A stretch of 35,217 nt of DNA from a virus, in IMG/VR virus record IMGVR_UViG_3300032246_000094, positions 1 through 35,217 of that record; one strand, written 5' to 3'. The stretch's first letter is position 1. Each line of letters opens with the position of its first letter. The translations under genes and the position numbers were made by a program. A model generated the notes under the pieces. It did not search any database. It was not told the origin of the DNA and saw only the letters and a list, made by a program, of their open reading frames with translations. Shown here one piece after another: positions 30,330 to 35,217 of the stretch.

Positions 30330-30479
30330 TTAAAAACAATTTGTATTGCAGTTGCCGTTGTAACAACAAGTAGTGCAAACTACCATTTTTCCGCCATAAT
30401 TTACTGTTTGAGTTGTGCAGTTGGCATAGGCCAAAGTAGCAACCATTGATAGCCAAATAGCTAGTGCAATCTTTTTCAT
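30330..30479 (-). CDS. Secreted cysteine-rich peptide (49 aa)
   Basis: ATG 30479 follows AAGGATTTATT. Residues 1-19 are a classical signal peptide (MKKIALAIWLSMVATLAYA) with an AYA cleavage site. The mature 30 residues contain seven cysteines: NC, VVCTTCCYNG and NCNTNC. Not a lipoprotein (no lipobox). In the periplasm it would fold with disulfides or bind metal. A secreted peptide in a recombination operon is odd; exclusion of superinfecting phage or an envelope effect is possible, but there is no direct evidence. Confidence 0.75.
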   Translation of the reverse strand: MKKIALAIWLSMVATLAYANCTTQTVNYGGKMVVCTTCCYNGNCNTNCF

Positions 30480-30488
30480 AATAAATCC

Positions 30489-30743
30489 TTAAAAGGGAAT
30501 GTTTTCATCAAGGTTAGCCAAGTCTTTAGTTGGAGCACCTGGGGCTTTATCATCGGGAACATTAAGGTAACACCATAGCGTTCCTTCTTTGAGTCCTAAC
30601 AAAGGAATCATTTCTAATTTCATCATTAAGTCACCTTTTTTGGTTTCCGTAACAATGCCAATCGTTTGATAACGCTTTTTGTTTGCTCCAGCTTGATCTA
30701 CATACTCCGATACAGCCGCTTTTACATAATATTTAATAGCCAT
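30489..30743 (-). CDS. Putative single-stranded DNA-binding protein (84 aa)
   Basis: ATG 30743 overlaps the stop of the exonuclease gene (TGATG). The beta-rich body (YYVKAAVSEYVD, RYQTIGIVTETKKGDLMMKL) suggests an OB fold. It ends in DLANLDENIPF, very like the acidic DDDIPF tail by which bacterial SSB recruits partner enzymes. It follows exonuclease and annealing protein genes, where phages often carry SSB. Short for SSB (E. coli has 178 aa), so the call is inference from tail and context. Confidence 0.65.
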   Translation of the reverse strand: MAIKYYVKAAVSEYVDQAGANKKRYQTIGIVTETKKGDLMMKLEMIPLLGLKEGTLWCYLNVPDDKAPGAPTKDLANLDENIPF

Positions 30744-31357
30744 CACATACCTTTCATTAATTTAACTTCTACTTCCACTTCATCAAGAAACTGCTTAATT
30801 TGTTCTTCCATTTCCGCAATGTAATCGTTTTCACGCATTACACGCTTAATAAATAACTGACTCCGTTCTGGCATCCTTGGGTCATAAGATACAAAGTCGC
30901 ACCAATCTCTACCAGTACAAGCCATCTGCGCTTGCATCTGAATATAGTATTTATGGGGCGGCCCATCTTGTCTTATATAAGACCAATGAGTTGCTGAGTT
31001 AGGGCATTTTATTTCCACAAGACCATTATCATTAACAAGGCCATCAGGACTGCAACCAAACCAAGCAATGCTAGGATGCTCAACAAACCCAACTTGGTCC
31101 ACGAAGTTACCTGAAGCAACCTCATAAGCAACCCTAGCTTGGGCTTCGTGGTCTTTTCCCCATTGCATTGCATCATTGGTAAATCCTTCTTCAATTTGCC
31201 CAGTTGTTCTTTGAATAGCCAACTTGATTAGGTAATTGGCTCGAGAGGCTGACACGCCTGTTTTGGTTTTAGCTAATAGATCAGCTACACCACTAGCCGT
31301 AACCTTGCCTAAACGCAGTTTTAACCATTCCTCAGTACCTTGTTCAACTTTAGCCAT
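30743..31357 (-). CDS. YqaJ / lambda-type exonuclease
   Basis: 204 aa from ATG 31357. Motifs: VEQGTEEWLKLRLGKVTASG (N-terminal E-W-x-x-LR-x-G-x-VTAS), MQWGKDHEAQARVAYE (catalytic E and H side), GCSPDGLVNDNGLVEIKCPN (D of SPDG, then E-I-K) and YYIQMQAQMACTGRDWCDFV. These make up the PD-(D/E)XK 5'-3' exonuclease that resects ends to give 3' single strands for the annealing protein. No ribosome site is near ATG 31357, while GGAG in the HNH gene end suits an in-frame ATT at 31396 (13 codons more). Confidence 0.92.
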   Translation of the reverse strand: MAKVEQGTEEWLKLRLGKVTASGVADLLAKTKTGVSASRANYLIKLAIQRTTGQIEEGFTNDAMQWGKDHEAQARVAYEVASGNFVDQVGFVEHPSIAWFGCSPDGLVNDNGLVEIKCPNSATHWSYIRQDGPPHKYYIQMQAQMACTGRDWCDFVSYDPRMPERSQLFIKRVMRENDYIAEMEEQIKQFLDEVEVEVKLMKGM

Positions 31358-31398
31358 TTGAGCCGCTTCTCTGTCAGATGTCGTAAATGTAGTAATTT

Positions 31399-31866
31399 TT
31401 AGCTCCTGTTATTTGCTTGTTGTTTAGGTGTAGCCCATCTGCAATTAGACGGTTCATAATTTCCATTGTTGTCAATTCTGTCTAAAGAATAAATATCAGA
31501 TGGTTTTTTACCCATATTTTTAATAAAACTTGAAAAATCAAGCCATTCTTTACAAACTGTAATTCCACGACCAGCATATCTATGAAACTTTATAGCTGTT
31601 GAATAATGAGTTCTAGATAACATTGATGACCAAGCCTGATACTCAGAAGTTCCATAACCATTGTGTTTTATGGCTCTTTGTTTAACAAGTTCATTTCTTA
31701 AACAACCACAAGATTTTTGCCTATTTGAATTTAATGTCCCAGTTCTTACCTGGCATTTATTTCCGCAATCACAAACGCATTTCCAAAGCAAATGTTTGTT
31801 TTGTCTACCAGCTAACCCTACAACAACAAGGCGTTCATATCGTTTGCCAATCATTTGTTGAGTCAT
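31399..31866 (-). CDS. HNH homing endonuclease
   Basis: 155 aa. Residues 28-56 hold a cysteine cluster (WKCVCDCGNKCQ ... KSCGCL), a zinc-ribbon-like DNA-binding part. The C-terminus has YAGRGITVCKEWLDFSSFIK, SLDRIDNNGNYEPSNCRWAT and PKQQANNRS, the HNH core with the usual DRIDNxGxYxPxNCRWAT motif. Such free-standing enzymes spread by cutting genomes that lack them. It lies between a 56-aa gene and the exonuclease and reaches to 41 nt before the exonuclease ATG. ATGA overlap at its start. Likely a late insertion. Confidence 0.9.
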   Translation of the reverse strand: MTQQMIGKRYERLVVVGLAGRQNKHLLWKCVCDCGNKCQVRTGTLNSNRQKSCGCLRNELVKQRAIKHNGYGTSEYQAWSSMLSRTHYSTAIKFHRYAGRGITVCKEWLDFSSFIKNMGKKPSDIYSLDRIDNNGNYEPSNCRWATPKQQANNRS

Positions 31867-32033
31867 TCTGCACCTTTAGTGTTTGGTATGTCGCTAACTG
31901 CCATATAAACTTGGGCAGTAACTTTTAATACATAAGCAAGGTCACTAGGGCTTAATTGACCAAGCAGTTGCAATATTTGGATAACTGCATTGTCATTCTC
32001 TAATGACTGAGGTTTAACTAATGTTTCAATCAT
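31863..32033 (-). CDS. Small helical hypothetical protein (56 aa)
   Basis: ATG 32033, TGA 31863-31865. Product MIETLVKPQSLENDNAVIQI ... LQLLGQLSPSDLAYVLKVTA is helical. ATGA overlaps on both sides (with the 76-aa gene and with the HNH gene) support that it is translated. Unrecognised. Confidence 0.65.
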   Translation of the reverse strand: MIETLVKPQSLENDNAVIQILQLLGQLSPSDLAYVLKVTAQVYMAVSDIPNTKGAE

Positions 32034-32260
32034 ATTTCACTAGCTTTCTTTAATAAAGCCCTAGCAAAGGTATAAATGTTGCAACCATCAGGGGCAAAGA
32101 ATTCATCTCTAATGTCTGATATTTCTTCATTAGAAAGTTCTTTTGTTGGGTGCGTATAAAGAGGCATCCAAGCATTAGGATATGCTTTTGGAAACTCATC
32201 ATCAAAAATAATTTTGTACTCGTCATTAACATTAATCCATGCGTAAGGTTGATCTTTCAT
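32030..32260 (-). CDS. Small hypothetical protein (76 aa)
   Basis: ATG 32260 chosen: it overlaps the stop of the 51-aa gene by 4 nt and has GGGGAAG upstream; the in-frame TTG at 32272 is less likely. Sequence QPYAWINVNDEYKIIFDDEF ... PNAWMPLYTHPTKELSNEEI. The P-x-AW-x-x-V ... W-x-PLYTHP-x-KELT/S pattern is widely seen in small phage proteins with no known function. Confidence 0.75.
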   Translation of the reverse strand: MKDQPYAWINVNDEYKIIFDDEFPKAYPNAWMPLYTHPTKELSNEEISDIRDEFFAPDGCNIYTFARALLKKASEI

Positions 32261-32412
32261 CTGCTTCCCCAAAGTTGTTTTTCAAGGTGTTGAATGTATT
32301 GATTGTTATGCTCCATGTGGCTCAATAACTTGTCATAAGCCAGCCGCCAATAATCAGCATCAGCAAGGGCTTTAGCAAGTCTTTCTTGAATTTCTAATTC
32401 ATCTAAGCTCAT
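32257..32412 (-). CDS. Small helical hypothetical protein (51 aa)
   Basis: ATG 32412 overlaps the annealing-protein stop codon by 4 nt. Product MSLDELEIQERLAKALADAD ... WRLAYDKLLSHMEHN is charged and helical, probably a coiled coil. Unrecognised; translational coupling on both ends supports reality. Confidence 0.65.
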   Translation of the reverse strand: MSLDELEIQERLAKALADADYWRLAYDKLLSHMEHNNQYIQHLEKQLWGSR

Positions 32413-32945
32413 GCCAGTTGCTCCTTTTTGGCATCCTTAGCTTTGGCAATCTTATCTACGGCAAATTTATTTTTTTTTACATCTTCATAAGCGCATACAT
32501 AAGCATTTTTAAGTTCATCAAGAGTTTTTACTTCTTCAAATCTTTTAATCCATGTATTAACTAACTCAGTTAAATCAACAACTTCTTCATCAGGCAAATC
32601 TTCACCAGCATAGATATATAAGCCAATACCAAAGAGTGATATAGTTTTAACTAGGCATCGCATCATTGCCGTATTCACATCCATAGCATTTGGATTAGGT
32701 ATAGCTTTGTTCCGAGAATCTATAACAGGCATCTGACAAGTCATAGACTTACCCATTGCGGTCACAGTACAAAACACCATAACCGATTCATTGAAGTAAA
32801 CAGGGTCACCAAATGTCCAGGTGGCGGTTGGGTCGTTCTGTAGAAGCTGGTCTACTGCCCAAGTCCAAGAAAGATAAGTAAAGCGGCCTTTCTTTTCTGT
32901 ATGTTCATTAACATTAATTAATCGTAATTCACTAAAAGTTTTCAT
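32409..32945 (-). CDS. Single-strand annealing protein, DUF1071 / Rad52-like
   Basis: 178 aa from ATG 32945, with AAGGAC 8-13 nt upstream. Motifs GRFTYLSWTWAVDQLLQNDP, VFCTVTAMGKSMTCQMPVID, NPNAMDVNTAMMRCLVKTIS and LFGIGLYIYAGEDLP follow the DUF1071 (SSAP) family of Rad52-like phage recombinases. It coats the 3' single strands made by the YqaJ-type exonuclease and anneals them, giving recombination and concatemers for packaging. The C-terminal 50 residues are a charged helical tail that could bind SSB. Confidence 0.88.
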   Translation of the reverse strand: MKTFSELRLINVNEHTEKKGRFTYLSWTWAVDQLLQNDPTATWTFGDPVYFNESVMVFCTVTAMGKSMTCQMPVIDSRNKAIPNPNAMDVNTAMMRCLVKTISLFGIGLYIYAGEDLPDEEVVDLTELVNTWIKRFEEVKTLDELKNAYVCAYEDVKKNKFAVDKIAKAKDAKKEQLA

Positions 32946-32954
32946 CACTTGTCC

Positions 32955-33257
32955 TTAATCGTATAAATTACCAGCACTTAAATCTTCTTCTGCATGGCGA
33001 GTTGCATAACCTTCTAAATATTCATAAGCCATACAAAATAGCTTACGACCTAGAGCTTCATAATCAATCGTAGGTTGTTGTAAGATTGCTTCTACAGCCT
33101 CACAATCTTCTTTTTTAGCTTCAGAAATAGCTTCAGCAAAGTGAGCGTATTCTTTAGGGTCATAGTCAGACTTCATAAGCTCTGCTATGCGATCAGCCAA
33201 TAAATCTGAATCATCATCTTGTGGCTCATAGTAAGCATCGTGGCGGCTCATTCCCAT
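32955..33257 (-). CDS. Hypothetical protein (100 aa)
   Basis: ATG 33257 follows GGAGG with 8-nt spacing. Acidic helical product: MSRHDAYYEPQDDDSDLLAD ... AEDDLSAGNLYD-type ending (RHAEEDLSAGNLYD). The same start (SRHDAYYEP-x-DDDSD) and ending appear in several podovirus early genes I recall, without known function. Separated from the annealing protein by 9 nt. Confidence 0.75.
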   Translation of the reverse strand: MGMSRHDAYYEPQDDDSDLLADRIAELMKSDYDPKEYAHFAEAISEAKKEDCEAVEAILQQPTIDYEALGRKLFCMAYEYLEGYATRHAEEDLSAGNLYD

Positions 33258-33258
33258 G

Positions 33259-33339
33259 TTAGATGCCTCCTACAAAGATTGCGGCTAATGTAATGCCAAG
33301 GATTACAACTCCTACCCATTCAAGTATTACTGTTTTCAT
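33259..33339 (-). CDS. Tiny membrane peptide (26 aa)
   Basis: ATG 33339 with GAAGGG about 9 nt upstream; TAA 33259-33261. Sequence MKTVILEWVGVVILGITLAA then IFVGGI is one transmembrane helix. It is the first gene of the leftward operon, 1 nt from the next start region. Similar tiny peptides occur at this place in related phages; role unknown. Confidence 0.6.
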   Translation of the reverse strand: MKTVILEWVGVVILGITLAAIFVGGI

Positions 33340-33375
33340 CTTTATTTCCCTTCATCACTTGTTGAACTAGATTCC

Positions 33376-33381
33376 ACTATA
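33376..33381 (-). promoter_or_regulatory. Possible -10 of the leftward promoter
   Basis: Reading leftward, TATAGT (5 of 6) lies 37 nt before the membrane-peptide start. TTGCAA at 33396-33401 is only 14 nt upstream, too near for an ordinary -35. A leftward promoter is needed here, but the exact site is uncertain. Confidence 0.35.
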
Positions 33382-33408
33382 CACTAAAACCCACTTTGCA
33401 ACACTAAA
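33381..33408. promoter_or_regulatory. Candidate operator: two direct repeats 20 bp apart
   Basis: ACACTAAA at 33381-33388 and 33401-33408, same orientation, 20 bp apart, so on one face of the helix. They lie over the presumed leftward promoter in the 139-bp divergent control region. The HTH protein encoded at 33479 is the obvious candidate binder. Confidence 0.45.
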
Positions 33409-33454
33409 TAAATAAATATTTTTACCTTGTTGTTTTTTTGTTAATTTGTGCTAA

Positions 33455-33460
33455 TATAAC
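33455..33460 (+). promoter_or_regulatory. Possible -10 of the rightward early promoter
   Basis: TATAAC (5 of 6) lies 18 nt before ATG 33479, with only weak -35 candidates (TGTTTT at 33431-33436, spacer 18) in a very T-rich tract. The leader would be very short, but TAGGAGAAGG gives a good ribosome site. Confidence 0.4.
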
Positions 33461-33478
33461 ACAACATTAGGAGAAGGT

Positions 33479-33679
33479 ATGGATATTTATTTGGAACTAA
33501 AAACCGAATTTGGCAGTCTTTATAGGCTTGCACAGCTATTGGGACTAAGGGAAACAGCGGTTTATCAATGGAAAGCTAGAACTAATGTTCCTATCAAACA
33601 CATACGAAAGATAGAGGAGCTATCTGAGGGCAGAATTACAAGAGAAATGCTTAGACCTGACATTTTTAATAAGGGTTGA
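33479..33679 (+). CDS. Cro/YdaS-like helix-turn-helix regulator (66 aa)
   Basis: Residues about 8-35 form the HTH: FGSLYRLAQLLGLRETAVYQ then WKARTNVPIKHIRKIEELSE. The G-S-x-x-x-x-A-x-x-LG-x-x-x-x-AV-x-x-W pattern with a following IP-x-x-x-x-x-x-IE is that of YdaS/Cro-type phage regulators. With no CI-like protein opposite, it probably represses one or both divergent early promoters. Its gene is the first of the rightward early operon. Ribosome site GGAGAAGG. Confidence 0.85.
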   Translation: MDIYLELKTEFGSLYRLAQLLGLRETAVYQWKARTNVPIKHIRKIEELSEGRITREMLRPDIFNKG

Positions 33680-33680
33680 A

Positions 33681-34451
33681 ATGCACTATTACCCACATAA
33701 CATTGGCGATTACCGCAAAGATACATCACATTTAACCTTGTTAGAACATGGAATCTACAGGCAACTCTTGGACAGTTATTATTTGGATGAAATGCCATTG
33801 AGCAATGATCTTGCCAAGCTAATGCGTTCGCATAGCGTTCGTAATGCGGATGAACAGCAAGCGTTACAAAATGTACTAACAGACTTCTTTGAATTGACTG
33901 AAAACGGCTACATTCATAAAAGATGTGAGGATATTATTGCTAAGTTTCATGGTAAATCTGAAAGTGCCAGGGCATCCGCAATGGCTCGTTGGGGCAGGCA
34001 GAATAAGGATTCAAATGCGAACGCATTACCAACGCAATCCGAAGGCAATGCTAACCAAGAACCAATAACCAATAACCATAAACCAATAACCAATAATAAA
34101 AACACTATCGCCAAACCTGAAGGTTTAGCGGATTTATTGTGGAAAGATTTTTTAATTCTTAGAAAAAGCAAAAAGTTACCAGTAACCCAAACAGCTTTTG
34201 ATGGCATAAAACGAGAAGCAAAGAAAGCCAATAAAACGCTTCCTGAAGTTATTCAAATTTGCTGTGAAAGAGGTTGGGGCGGTTTTAAAGCTGAATGGCT
34301 TGTAATCGAATCTTTAAAAACTCAAGACAAACCTATGCAGAAATGGGACTCAACTCTTGAAGGCGTAATGAATAAAGGCAAGGAATTAGGAATATTACCC
34401 AAACCAGGCGAAACCGAAGGGCAGTACAGGGAAAGGGTTAAGCAAGGATGA
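33681..34451 (+). CDS. Replication protein, YdaU / DUF1376-like (256 aa)
   Basis: Residues 1-90: MHYYPHNIGDYRKDTSHLTL, LEHGIYRQLLDSYYLDEMPL, VLTDFFELTENGYIHKRC, the DUF1376 (YdaU) winged-helix domain of phage replication initiators. A basic patch (SARASAMARWGRQNK) is followed by a flexible NQEPITNNHKPITNNK stretch coded by 7-bp repeats (candidate origin). The C-terminal 110 residues (WKDFLILRKSKKLPVTQTAF ... GWGGFKAEWL) may contact host helicase or loader. No helicase or polymerase is encoded. Overlaps the methyltransferase by 4 nt. Confidence 0.85.
   Translation: MHYYPHNIGDYRKDTSHLTLLEHGIYRQLLDSYYLDEMPLSNDLAKLMRSHSVRNADEQQALQNVLTDFFELTENGYIHKRCEDIIAKFHGKSESARASAMARWGRQNKDSNANALPTQSEGNANQEPITNNHKPITNNKNTIAKPEGLADLLWKDFLILRKSKKLPVTQTAFDGIKREAKKANKTLPEVIQICCERGWGGFKAEWLVIESLKTQDKPMQKWDSTLEGVMNKGKELGILPKPGETEGQYRERVKQG
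34053..34094. repeat. Six 7-bp tandem repeats, candidate replication origin
   Basis: AACCAAG, AACCAAT, AACCAAT, AACCATA, AACCAAT, AACCAAT in direct succession, followed by the AT-rich AATAAAAACACTATC. They lie within the replication gene, as the lambda origin iterons lie in gene O. Because 7 is not a multiple of 3, they do not reflect a simple repeated peptide codon by codon. Confidence 0.6.
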
Positions 34452-35217
34452 ACTATTTAAGCGTTTGTTCAGGCATAGAAGCCGCAACTGTTGCTTGGCA
34501 TGACATGGGTTGGAAACCATTAGCTTTCAGCGAAATAGAAAAATTTCCAAGTGAGGTTTTAAAACATCATTACTCAGATGTTCCAAATCTAGGTGATATG
34601 ACTAAATTTAAGGAGTGGGACTTTGGAACAACAAGATTGGATTTACTCGTTGGAGGAACACCATGTCAAGCCTTTAGTGTCGCAGGGCTTAGAAAAGGGC
34701 TTGAAGATCCAAGAGGAAACCTTGCCCTTACCTATGTTGCAATTCTTGATAAGTTTAGACCCAAGTGGTGCGTTTGGGAAAATGTGCCAGGTGTCCTCAG
34801 TTCAAATGGTGGAAAAGACTTTGGTTCCTTCCTCACAGCGTTGGGCGAACTCGGCTATGGGTGGGCCTACAGGGTGCTTGATGCTCAATACTTCGGAGTC
34901 GCACAAAGACGAAAAAGAGTGTTTGTTGTCGGATGTATTGGAAATTGGGAATCTGCCGCAAAAGTATTATTTGAGTCCGAAAGCCTGTCAGGGAATAATA
35001 AGAAGAGCAGAGGAAAGAAAGAAAAACTTGCCACCTCAATTAGAAAAAGCGTTGCATATGGTGGCTCAAACCCTGAATGTGCAGACACAGTAACTAGTAA
35101 ATGGGCTAAAGGTAGTGATGGTCCATCAGGAAATGAATGTGGTTTGTTTGTGGCTCATAAAGTTTATGAAAACCATCCATCAGATAGTCGAGTAAAAGAA
35201 ATGGGTGAAATTTGCCA
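34448..35217 (+). CDS. DNA cytosine-5 methyltransferase, N-terminal part
   Basis: ATG 34448 overlaps the replication gene stop (ATGA), with AAGGATG at the start. The frame is open to the window end and continues at base 2 (369 aa in total). Motifs: I LSVCSGIEAATVAWHDMGW (4-22), IV GGTPCQAFSVAG (catalytic C73), VI WENVPG (E111), VIII QRRKRVFVVG (153-162). Methylates cytosine C5, probably to protect phage DNA from host restriction. No cognate restriction gene is visible, so it is an orphan enzyme. Confidence 0.92.
   Translation, partial: MNYLSVCSGIEAATVAWHDMGWKPLAFSEIEKFPSEVLKHHYSDVPNLGDMTKFKEWDFGTTRLDLLVGGTPCQAFSVAGLRKGLEDPRGNLALTYVAILDKFRPKWCVWENVPGVLSSNGGKDFGSFLTALGELGYGWAYRVLDAQYFGVAQRRKRVFVVGCIGNWESAAKVLFESESLSGNNKKSRGKKEKLATSIRKSVAYGGSNPECADTVTSKWAKGSDGPSGNECGLFVAHKVYENHPSDSRVKEMGEIC
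35095..35217. repeat. Terminal direct repeat, right copy (assembly overlap)
   Basis: Exact copy of bases 1-123. All features in 1-123 and 35095-35217 should be counted once. Confidence 0.95.

Noticed and set aside
33340-33478. Lysogeny control region with integrase or CI repressor
   Set aside because: Only one small HTH gene lies at this divergent region, and no integrase, excisionase, attachment-site-like repeat or peptidase-type repressor is visible in the whole genome.
34053-34094. CRISPR-like array
   Set aside because: The units are 7 bp and contiguous, without spacers; they lie inside a coding gene.
34623-35093. A 156-aa rightward reading frame at the window end
   Set aside because: It lies in another frame of the methyltransferase gene, whose motifs are all in the 34448 frame.

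Overview
The window is one complete virus genome, opened at an arbitrary point. Bases 1-123 recur exactly at 35095-35217, so the unit is 35,094 bp and closes into a circle. A cytosine methyltransferase gene runs across the junction and is open in both halves. That fits a circularly permuted, headful-packaged genome whose assembly ends overlap. The phage is AT-rich and almost fully coding, with no gene-free stretch over 150 bases. Portal, scaffold, coat, tail accessory (gp4) and tail hub (gp10) proteins all look P22-like, so it is a short-tailed podovirus. A Rz/Rz1 spanin pair shows a Gram-negative host. A freshwater betaproteobacterium is my guess from the style of the tail-fibre and small proteins; I cannot prove it. 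I see no integrase, excisionase or CI-type repressor, so a lytic life is likely.

Early rightward module (33479 through the junction to 2329): a small helix-turn-helix protein, a YdaU-type replication protein with six 7-bp tandem repeats inside its gene (candidate origin), the methyltransferase, then a tightly coupled chain of small genes. That chain includes a PD-(D/E)XK-like protein and a Ref-type HNH nuclease. An inverted pair at 2372-3705 encodes a SprT-like zinc protease and a calcineurin-like phosphoesterase.

Rightward structural and lysis module (3747-29685): a VRR-NUC-like nuclease; small proteins including a GroES-like co-chaperonin; three 17-bp dyad repeats just before terS; terS, terL, portal, scaffold and coat; two intrinsic terminators; decoration-like and fibre genes, including two glycine-rich tip-like adhesins; gp4-like and gp10-like tail proteins carrying repeats of one inserted domain; a cupin; three ejection-type proteins (one with a lambda R-like transglycosylase domain); a collar-domain fibre; then holin candidates, i-spanin, embedded o-spanin and a GH19 endolysin.

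Leftward module (33339 down to 29774): a membrane peptide, a DUF1071/Rad52-like annealing protein, an HNH homing endonuclease, a YqaJ/lambda-type exonuclease, a small protein with an SSB-like acidic tail, a secreted cysteine-rich peptide and several unknown small proteins. Annealing protein, exonuclease and SSB-like protein form a recombination set. No polymerase or helicase is encoded, so replication must rely on host enzymes recruited by the YdaU protein.

The two long operons converge at 29682-29777. The whole gap there, with both stop codons, can fold into a nested stem structure with a 7-bp pseudoknot. It has no proper U-tract and matches no RNA class I recognise. I consider it the most novel element here, followed by the dyad repeats in front of terS.
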